NCBI GenBank assembly: GCA_031289515.1
Contig: JAITPH010000178.1
Coordinates: 1-11,620 of the forward strand
Length of the DNA stretch: 11,620 nucleotides
Direction: 5' to 3'
Source of the DNA: Tannerella sp.
Lineage (GTDB): Bacteria; Bacteroidota; Bacteroidia; Bacteroidales; Tannerellaceae
The notes below the pieces were generated by a model that worked only from the letters and a program-made list of their open reading frames with translations, had not been told where the DNA came from and searched no databases. Position numbers and translations under genes: made by a program. Position 1 is the first letter of the stretch. Every line of letters starts with the position of its first letter. This document shows positions 6,363 to 11,620 of the stretch, one piece after another.

Positions 6363-7499
6363 ATGCAAAGCAAATTCGACGACATACGCCCTTATTATCC
6401 ATCGGAAATACCTGCTGCAATGCAACGTATCGCCGACGATAAATTCTTCCCTGTATTATCGGGTTATATCTTTCCCGACCGCGACGTGGAGGAGATGCGG
6501 TTAATGGTGCGCAACATCACTACTACCGAAGAGTTTCAGCAAAAAGTCATGTATACCGTAAACCGGCAGTTCATACTGCGCTCGATGACGGAATTTAGCT
6601 TTAGCGGACTTGAATGCCTCGACCCCCGCAAAAACTATCTCTTCATCTCCAATCACCGCGATATAATGCTCGACTCGTCGCTGTTGCAGTATCTTCTGCT
6701 CGGCAACGGCTTCCGGACAACGGAAATAACCTTCGGCAGCAATCTGATGAGCACGCAACTGGTAGTCGACGTCGGCAAAGCCAACAAAATGTTCACGGTA
6801 ATACGAAACGATAACATACGCTGCTTTCTCAAGAACTCGCTTCTTTTGTCCGAATACATCCGTTACGTAATCAGCGAAAAAGGCGAATCGGTCTGGATAG
6901 CGCAGCGAAACGGCAGAACTAAAGACGGCAACGACGTCACCGAACAGGGCATCATCAAAATGTTCTGCATGAGCGGCTTCGGCAATCCGGTCGATTCGTT
7001 AAACGCGCTCAACATCGTGCCGGTCGCCATCTCATACCAGATAGAATCGTGCGATATTCTCAAAACGCTCGAACTGTATCACTCGCGGCTCAACCAAAAA
7101 TACGTGAAACAACCGGGCGAAGACCTCAACAGCATCCTCACCGGCATAACCCAGCAAAAAGGCCGCGTGAACATCAGTATATGCGAGCCTGTCACGAAAG
7201 ACGAAATCGACTTCAGCCACAAATACCCGAACGAATTTTATAAACTTGTGGCTTCGGTCATCGACAAACGCATCTACAAACACTACAAACTGTACGGCAA
7301 CAACTATATAGCGCACGACATGCGCTCCGGCAGCGCCGAATATTCGGACTGTTATACCCCTGAAGAAAAAGAAATGTTTGCAGGACGTTGCCGCGCGATG
7401 CTCGAACAAATCGAAGGCGATAAAGACATACTTACGGCTATCTTCCTTGATATTTACGCCAAACCGGTCGATAACGCAAAAAAAGCAATTAATCAATAA
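6363..7499 (+). CDS. PlsC/GPAT-like glycerolipid acyltransferase family protein
   Basis: This probably transfers an acyl chain to a glycerol-phosphate-type or related acceptor at the inner membrane surface. Block I is SNHRDIMLD (96-104), block II FTVIRND (144-150), block III VWIAQRNGRTKDG (177-189) and block IV IVPVAISY (218-225), in the order found in the acyltransferase family PF01553. In block I the spacing from His98 to Asp104 is HX5D rather than HX4D, unless Asp100 (HRD) is the partner. About 90 residues precede block I and a helical region of about 150 residues follows block IV. At 378 aa it is longer than PlsC (about 240). No membrane helix is evident. It sits 9 nt after the 123-aa gene and 12 nt before the PaaK-like gene. 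The acceptor and acyl donor cannot be read from sequence. Confidence 0.85.
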   Translation: MQSKFDDIRPYYPSEIPAAMQRIADDKFFPVLSGYIFPDRDVEEMRLMVRNITTTEEFQQKVMYTVNRQFILRSMTEFSFSGLECLDPRKNYLFISNHRDIMLDSSLLQYLLLGNGFRTTEITFGSNLMSTQLVVDVGKANKMFTVIRNDNIRCFLKNSLLLSEYIRYVISEKGESVWIAQRNGRTKDGNDVTEQGIIKMFCMSGFGNPVDSLNALNIVPVAISYQIESCDILKTLELYHSRLNQKYVKQPGEDLNSILTGITQQKGRVNISICEPVTKDEIDFSHKYPNEFYKLVASVIDKRIYKHYKLYGNNYIAHDMRSGSAEYSDCYTPEEKEMFAGRCRAMLEQIEGDKDILTAIFLDIYAKPVDNAKKAINQ

Positions 7500-7511
7500 T
7501 CACTCAATAAA

Positions 7512-8816
7512 ATGGAAAGTATAAAAATTCAATACCTGACGCCGTCGGAAATAAAATCGTATCAGGAAAAAAGACTTGCGGAAACGCTGGAGTACGTAAA
7601 TGCACGTTCTCCCTTTTATAAAGATGTGTTTGCCAGGGAAAAAATCGATATTTCAAAAATAAAACATATCGAAGACCTGCAACGGATACCGGTGACAACA
7701 AAGCAAGACCTGCAACAGCGCAACATGGACTTCCTTTGCGTGCCGGCGACCGATATTCGCGATTACGTCACTACTTCGGGCACGCTCGGCGAGCCGGTGA
7801 CCTTCGCCGATACCGAAAACGACCTGCGCAGGCTCGCCGTCAGCGAATACCTGTCGTACGAATTTGCAGGATGCAAGCCGTCGGATATACTTCAGTTGAT
7901 GGCGACTATCGACCGTTGCTTCATGGCCGGTAACGCCTGCCTGCTGGGCAGTTTCAAATTCGGATCGGGCATCATCCGCGTCGGAAACGGCATCCCCGAA
8001 CTGCAATGGAACACTATCCGCCGCATCAATCCTACCGCCTGTATCTGCGTGCCTTCGTTCATACTGAAACTTGTCGAGTTTGCCGTGGCTCACGGCATCG
8101 ACTATCGCAATTCGTCGCTCAAACGCGCCATCTGCGTTGGCGAGACGGTCAGAACAAACCGGCATACATTTAACATACTCGGAGAAAAGATTCACGAATT
8201 GTGGCCCGAACTGTCGATGCACGTCAACTACGCTTCGACGGAGATGCAGTCGTCGTTTAGCGAATGTGAGAAACAATGCGGCACGCACCATAAACCCGAC
8301 CTCACGGTAGTAGAATTTCTCGACGACGAAAACCGCATTGTGAAAGAGGACGAACAGGGCGAAATCACCGTCACCACGCTCGGCGTCGAAGGCATGCCGC
8401 TTGTGCGCTTCAAAACCGGCGACGTCTGCTATCACTTCAACGAGCCGTGCGAGTGCGGCAGAAATTCCCTCCGCCTCGGACCTATTCTCGGACGCAAAGG
8501 GCAAATGATAAAATACAAGGGAACGACGCTCTATCCGGCGGCGCTTTACGATATTCTCGAAAATATTCCGCAGGTAAAAAACTATATCGTAGAGGTTTAT
8601 ACGAATACCATCGGAACGGACGGCATACGGATTCTCGTCGGCAGCCATGACAACAGCGACGTCTTCGTAAAACAGATAAAAGACATGTTTCGCTCAAAAA
8701 TACGTGTTGCGCCGGACGTGATATTCGAGCCTGCCGAGCTGATTGCAAAAAAGCAAATGCCGCCTACAAGCCGCAAACTGATAAAATTTTTCGATTACAG
8801 GGAAAGCAAGGACTAA
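7512..8816 (+). CDS. PaaK-like adenylate-forming enzyme (phenylacetate-CoA ligase family)
   Basis: This is an ANL-superfamily enzyme expected to activate a carboxylic acid with ATP to an acyl-AMP and usually then to an acyl-CoA. The N-terminal ETLEYVNARSPFYKDVF (25-40) is typical of PaaK proteins. The nucleotide loop is TTSGTLGEP (87-95), the A5-like motif YASTE (240-244), and LVRFKTGD (297-304) carries the ribose-binding Asp304. Lys422 in PPTSRK is a candidate for the C-terminal adenylation lysine. Cys252, Cys256, His259/His260, Cys306, Cys313 and Cys315 could form a metal site. The 434-aa length is normal. No other phenylacetate degradation (paa) genes are present, so the substrate is probably not phenylacetate; coupling to the upstream acyltransferase suggests a lipid or aryl-acid precursor (inference). 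The stop codon overlaps that of the opposing radical SAM gene. Confidence 0.88.
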   Translation: MESIKIQYLTPSEIKSYQEKRLAETLEYVNARSPFYKDVFAREKIDISKIKHIEDLQRIPVTTKQDLQQRNMDFLCVPATDIRDYVTTSGTLGEPVTFADTENDLRRLAVSEYLSYEFAGCKPSDILQLMATIDRCFMAGNACLLGSFKFGSGIIRVGNGIPELQWNTIRRINPTACICVPSFILKLVEFAVAHGIDYRNSSLKRAICVGETVRTNRHTFNILGEKIHELWPELSMHVNYASTEMQSSFSECEKQCGTHHKPDLTVVEFLDDENRIVKEDEQGEITVTTLGVEGMPLVRFKTGDVCYHFNEPCECGRNSLRLGPILGRKGQMIKYKGTTLYPAALYDILENIPQVKNYIVEVYTNTIGTDGIRILVGSHDNSDVFVKQIKDMFRSKIRVAPDVIFEPAELIAKKQMPPTSRKLIKFFDYRESKD

Positions 8817-10093
8817 CCGGCGTTGATGTTCCGTACGACGTCGCGACCGAACGATTTGTTGATAAGCGAACGGTTGCGGGGACGGTACGTTCCTTCTTCC
8901 ATCTCGCGTATCACTACGCCGGAAAACAGGCGAAACATCTTCTGTTCCTGACTTTCGTCCTTGTAGAACATGTCCCATGCGTAGTCGTACAACTCCTGCA
9001 AGCGCTCCGCCGAGAAGTGCTGCGGCTTGAATACGACCTGACCGGCGTTGTAATGATTCCAGTCGAAATCGAAAATACGCCCCTGACGCAGATAATCGTC
9101 GTACCCTTTTGTGTGCGGAAACGGCGTCATTACCGTAAATTCGGCAAGGTCAAGGTCTATCTCAAGCAGGAAATCTATGAGACGCTTTATGTCGTCTTCG
9201 GTCTGGCTGTCGATGCCGAGCAATATCGTGCCTTCGACGCCGATTCCGTAGTCGTGATAACGCTTTACGCGCTCTTTTATATAACTGGACGTGTCGTAGA
9301 CAGCCTGATAAACATACCACGCACCCGCCTGAGCCGCCAAATCAAGCACTTTCGGGTCGTCTTCGATAGTGTGACTTATCCATTTTTTCCGGAACGGTAT
9401 CATTTCGCGAAACAGCTCCATCTCCCACTCTTTGTTTTGAGCCAACGAATTATCGACTACAAACAGACGGTTGTTGTCTATCGAAGCAAGGTCTTCGATG
9501 ACCTTGTTCATCGGGCGCGGGCGAAAAATTCTGCCGCCGAGATACGAAACGGCGCACGGATAACAGCTGAAACGGCATCCGCGCGAAGCATGAAACAAAT
9601 CGACCATCTGCACGCCTTTGTGATTGTACAGTTCGTGCTTGTAGAGGTCGCGGCGCGCCGGTCCGACGTCTTCTATCGGGGGCTGGCTTGCTATGTAATT
9701 GTATACTTTTTTCAGTTTTCCGTTTCTCCAGTCGCTTAATACCTCTTCCATCCGGCTCTCCGACTCTCCCAGAAAAACCGAGTCCGAATGTTCCATCGTC
9801 TCTTCGGCGTGCAGCATTGCCGAGATGCCTCCGAACAATACCTGTTTCCCGCGGCGATGATATTCGTCGGCTATCTCCCAGCCGCGCTTGACCTGCGTGC
9901 TGAGCATCATCGATATTGCTACGAGGTCGCACTCTTCGCCGAAATCGAGTTCTTCCACGTTTTCGTCGGTGAACGAGACGTCGACATATCCGGGCAAAGT
10001 GGCGGCAAATACGACAGGACCGTGAGGAGGCAGATTAAATGTTGTCTGACCCGGTAATTTCTTCCATTTTGGATAAATCAGTTTTAGCTTCAT
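8813..10093 (-). CDS. B12-binding-type radical SAM protein
   Basis: An N-terminal Rossmann-like region (about 1-135) has LVAISMMLSTQ and VLFGGISAMLHAEE, the layout of the cobalamin-binding domain of BchE-type radical SAM enzymes, though the classic DxHxxG histidine motif is not seen. The radical SAM core follows with CRFSCYPC (Cys173, Cys177 and Cys180, CX3CX2C) for the 4Fe-4S cluster, and continues to about residue 370 (GTILLGIDSQTEDD, FTVMTPFPHT). The product is 426 aa if started at the ATG 10093. A longer reading from TTG at 10126 is rejected because that TTG lies inside a -7 promoter box. Family members do methylations, cyclisations and other radical chemistry; the substrate here is unknown. 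It converges on the PaaK-like gene and is divergent from the channel gene. Confidence 0.9.
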   Translation of the reverse strand: MKLKLIYPKWKKLPGQTTFNLPPHGPVVFAATLPGYVDVSFTDENVEELDFGEECDLVAISMMLSTQVKRGWEIADEYHRRGKQVLFGGISAMLHAEETMEHSDSVFLGESESRMEEVLSDWRNGKLKKVYNYIASQPPIEDVGPARRDLYKHELYNHKGVQMVDLFHASRGCRFSCYPCAVSYLGGRIFRPRPMNKVIEDLASIDNNRLFVVDNSLAQNKEWEMELFREMIPFRKKWISHTIEDDPKVLDLAAQAGAWYVYQAVYDTSSYIKERVKRYHDYGIGVEGTILLGIDSQTEDDIKRLIDFLLEIDLDLAEFTVMTPFPHTKGYDDYLRQGRIFDFDWNHYNAGQVVFKPQHFSAERLQELYDYAWDMFYKDESQEQKMFRLFSGVVIREMEEGTYRPRNRSLINKSFGRDVVRNINAG

Positions 10094-10123
10094 ATTATTT
10101 TTGTAATTATCGGAAATCCGGCG

Positions 10124-10153
10124 CAAATATACGACATGCGGAGTTTAATACAA
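10124..10153 (-). promoter_or_regulatory. Bacteroidetes-type promoter for the radical SAM gene
   Basis: On the minus strand a -33 TTG (10153-10151), a 19-nt spacer and a -7 TATATTTG (10131-10124) match the consensus exactly. Transcription would start near 10117, about 24 nt before the ATG at 10093. This placement decides the start codon of the gene. Confidence 0.7.
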
Positions 10154-10207
10154 AATTTTCGTTTGAAAGATTCTGCGAAAAAATTTCCGTTGTTGGTCAA
10201 ATTGTTT

Positions 10208-10215
10208 TATTTTTG
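10208..10215 (+). promoter_or_regulatory. Candidate -7 box for the MscS-family gene
   Basis: TATTTTTG matches TAnnTTTG, 69 nt before the ATG at 10285. The nearest TTG upstream is at 10190-10192, only 15 nt away, so the -33 element is poor. The predicted leader of about 60 nt contains the short palindrome AAGCGCTT; no riboswitch fold was recognised in it. Confidence 0.45.
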
Positions 10216-10284
10216 CATCTCGATTGTGCGAAAGCGCTTACTCGAAAGCTACTGTAATTTATTTTAAAACAATATATTATCATT

Positions 10285-11358
10285 ATGTTAGACAGCATTT
10301 ATTATGGCAATTCGCTCCATGACTGGGGCATTTCGGCGCTCGTCATCGTCGGCGCTCTGATTTTGAACGCGGTTTTGAAGTTCCTTATCCGAAAAGTCGT
10401 CGGGAAAGTTACAAAAAAGAGCAAAACAAGAATCGACGACATTTTCATCGAAGCGCTCGAAAAGCCGCTTTTTATGGGCATCATTCTGCTTGCAATCTGG
10501 GTTGCGACGAGTCGCCTCGACTTTGACGCGAATGTTCACGAAGCCGTCGCAAATTCGTACCGGATATTGGTCGTGTTGAATGTGACGTGGTTTTTTGCCC
10601 GGTTCATCATTTCCCTGATGGAAGAACACAGCGCCGACAAAAGCGTCCGGTCGAAGAAAAGACGCATCTACGTCGATTCCAAAATACTGCCGGTAATCAA
10701 ACGTTCCACGCTTATCGTCATCTGGTCTGTCGGCATACTGTACGCGCTCGGCAACGTCGGCGTCAACGTAAAAGCGCTGCTTGGAACGCTGGGTATCGGC
10801 GGTATCGCTTTCGCCCTCGCCGCGCAGGATACCATCAAGAACATTTTCGGCGGCATCACGATTTTTACCGACCGGACATTCAGCATCGGCGACGTCATAA
10901 AGTTCGACGGAGCCGAAGGCACAGTAGTCGACATCGGACTTAGAAGCACGCGAATACGCACTTACGATAAACAGATCGCTACCATTCCCAACTACAAACT
11001 GACCGATACGCTGATAACGAACATAACGTCCGAGCCTGACCGCAGGGTTGTAATGGAGATCGGACTGACATACGATACTTCCTACGAGAAGATGCAGCAT
11101 GCCATCGAAATCCTCAAGAGCATACCCGAAAAAGTTCACGGAGTCAGCAAGGACGATTTAAAGGCGGTATTCACAAATTTCGGCGATTCGGCGATGATAA
11201 TCACCTTCATATACTTCATTCACAACAAATCGCAGATATTGGAAACAAAGTCGGAAGTAAACTTTGAAATCCTGAAATCCTTCAACCAGTCCGCCCTGAA
11301 CTTCGCCTTCCCTACACGAACGGTATACTTGTCCAAAATTGACGATTCGCCGTCATAA
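10285..11358 (+). CDS. MscS-family small-conductance mechanosensitive channel
   Basis: This inner-membrane channel opens under membrane tension to release solutes during hypo-osmotic shock. Hydrophobic segments lie at about residues 16-36, 58-78, 92-112 and 137-157. They are followed by the signature pore helix and beta-domain entry: LLGTLGIGGIAFALAAQDTI (166-185), then NIFGGITIF and IGDVIKFDGAEGTVVDIGLRS. The rest is the cytoplasmic MscS beta and C-terminal alpha/beta domain. At 357 aa it has one or two more helices than E. coli MscS (286 aa), closer to the YnaI-like size class. The last codons (Ser, stop) lie inside a copy of the palindromic repeat that begins at 11351, so the repeat supplies the natural stop. 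It stands alone with its own candidate promoter. Confidence 0.94.
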   Translation: MLDSIYYGNSLHDWGISALVIVGALILNAVLKFLIRKVVGKVTKKSKTRIDDIFIEALEKPLFMGIILLAIWVATSRLDFDANVHEAVANSYRILVVLNVTWFFARFIISLMEEHSADKSVRSKKRRIYVDSKILPVIKRSTLIVIWSVGILYALGNVGVNVKALLGTLGIGGIAFALAAQDTIKNIFGGITIFTDRTFSIGDVIKFDGAEGTVVDIGLRSTRIRTYDKQIATIPNYKLTDTLITNITSEPDRRVVMEIGLTYDTSYEKMQHAIEILKSIPEKVHGVSKDDLKAVFTNFGDSAMIITFIYFIHNKSQILETKSEVNFEILKSFNQSALNFAFPTRTVYLSKIDDSPS

Positions 11359-11419
11359 CGAGGAACGAAGCAATCCGGATGTACAGGGCCGCCGGATTGC
11401 TTCGTCCCTTATAGTGACG
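11351..11419. repeat. Palindromic repeat family A, copy 2 (degenerate, overlaps mscS stop)
   Basis: The left arm 11351-11378 begins CGTCATAACGAGGAACG and pairs with 11392-11419, with several mismatches concentrated in the outer third. The inner 14 bp (ending CAATCCGG and starting CCGGATTG) pair perfectly. The 13-nt loop differs from the other two copies. The right arm carries the TTATA-type variant seen at 247-267. It could act as a 3' hairpin for the mscS transcript. Confidence 0.75.
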
Positions 11420-11455
11420 AAACGCGCAAATGCTAAGCCAATAAAGGGCTGTCTG

Positions 11456-11527
11456 CCGTCATTGCGAGGAACGAAGCAATCCAGCGCCCTGTATATTTCT
11501 GGATTGCTTCGTGCCTCGCAATGACGG
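11456..11527. repeat. Palindromic repeat family A, copy 3
   Basis: The left arm 11456-11482 is identical to that of copy 1 (366-392). The right arm 11501-11527 differs from a perfect complement by a single base (GTGCC for GTTCC). The 18-nt loop keeps GCGCCCTGTATA. The flank continues with CAAGCGCA, as after copy 1, so the repeat is larger than the hairpin. Confidence 0.87.
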
Positions 11528-11548
11528 CAAGCGCAGACGGCAAGCGCA
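11523..11548. repeat. Perfect 13-bp tandem duplication
   Basis: GACGGCAAGCGCA occurs twice without a gap (11523-11535 and 11536-11548). Copy 1 of the element has it once at the matching place (431-443). Confidence 0.9.
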
Positions 11549-11608
11549 GCGGTTTCTCTTTGACATGTTTTCTTTTAGCTAAACTTGGTTAGTGACGTTC
11601 TTATAATG
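11528..11608. repeat. Tail of composite repeat, homologous to 436-508
   Basis: After the palindrome the sequence carries CAAGCGCA, a T-rich stretch and GCTAAACTTGGTT (11578-11590), the same order as at 436-485. After discounting the 13-bp duplication, the spacer from arm end to GCTAAAC is 37 nt in both places and aligns without gaps. The end at 11599-11608 reads TCTTATAATG where the left copy has TCTCGCAATG. No gene is visible in 11359-11620. Confidence 0.7.
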
Positions 11609-11620
11609 TCTTAAACGCGC

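Noticed and set aside
7653..8648. 331-codon frame antisense to the PaaK-like gene
   Set aside because: It is codon-aligned antisense of a gene with intact adenylate-forming motifs, so it is a codon-bias shadow.
7512..8816. True phenylacetate degradation enzyme (paaK)
   Set aside because: None of the other paa pathway genes are nearby and the neighbours suggest acyl or lipid chemistry, so only family membership is claimed.
10094..10126. Extended radical SAM N-terminus from a TTG start
   Set aside because: The TTG is part of a consensus -7 promoter box, and the 11 extra residues do not look like part of the domain.
10216..10284. Riboswitch or small RNA in the mscS leader
   Set aside because: Only a short AAGCGCTT palindrome is visible; no known riboswitch core or stable multi-stem fold could be recognised.
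10288..11139. 283-codon frame antisense to the MscS-family gene
   Set aside because: It is a codon-aligned shadow, and the sense frame carries the MscS signature and membrane helices.
11339..11524. Rightward 61-codon reading frame at the right end
   Set aside because: It overlaps the mscS 3' end out of frame and otherwise translates palindrome copies 2 and 3; the peptide is repeat-derived.

Overview
The window looks like chromosomal DNA from a member of the Bacteroidota, most likely Bacteroidales. Five intergenic regions carry the Bacteroidetes-type -7 box TAnnTTTG, three of them with a -33 TTG exactly 19 nt upstream. Start codons are preceded by A-rich sequence rather than Shine-Dalgarno motifs, and the proteins read as Bacteroidetes-like family members. 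The genus cannot be fixed from the sequence alone.

Layout, left to right. Positions 1-86 hold the 5' end of a leftward gene that leaves the window through a run of at least nine G (coding strand); its promoter is at 118-147. Positions 148-600 hold no convincing gene but are packed with palindromic and direct repeats. A leftward, tightly spaced four-gene unit follows (folP, cdaA, pta, ackA in transcription order; 4476 down to 601): folate synthesis, c-di-AMP synthesis and the acetyl-phosphate/acetate pathway. An 85-nt divergent spacer carries back-to-back -7 boxes, and murF (cell-wall precursor ligase) runs rightward from 4562. A separate promoter at 5891-5920 starts a rightward three-gene unit: an unrecognised 123-aa protein, a PlsC-like acyltransferase and a PaaK-like adenylate-forming enzyme. 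A leftward B12-binding-type radical SAM gene meets it tail to tail, sharing the bases of the stop codons at 8813-8816. A divergent spacer then leads to a rightward MscS-family mechanosensitive channel gene. The right end (11351-11620) again holds the palindromic repeat family seen at the left end, in the same orientation.

The folP-to-ackA unit, murF and the channel are core functions: folate, osmolyte/second-messenger control, acetate energy metabolism, peptidoglycan and osmotic protection. The c-di-AMP cyclase, MurF and the MscS channel all bear on turgor and envelope integrity, although they are not co-transcribed. The least explained parts are the 123-aa/acyltransferase/PaaK-like unit, which could act on an acyl or aryl-acyl lipid (inference), the homopolymer at the left edge, which could make the truncated gene phase-variable (inference), and the homologous composite repeats at the two ends. 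No CRISPR array, tRNA, rRNA, transposase or prophage gene was seen.
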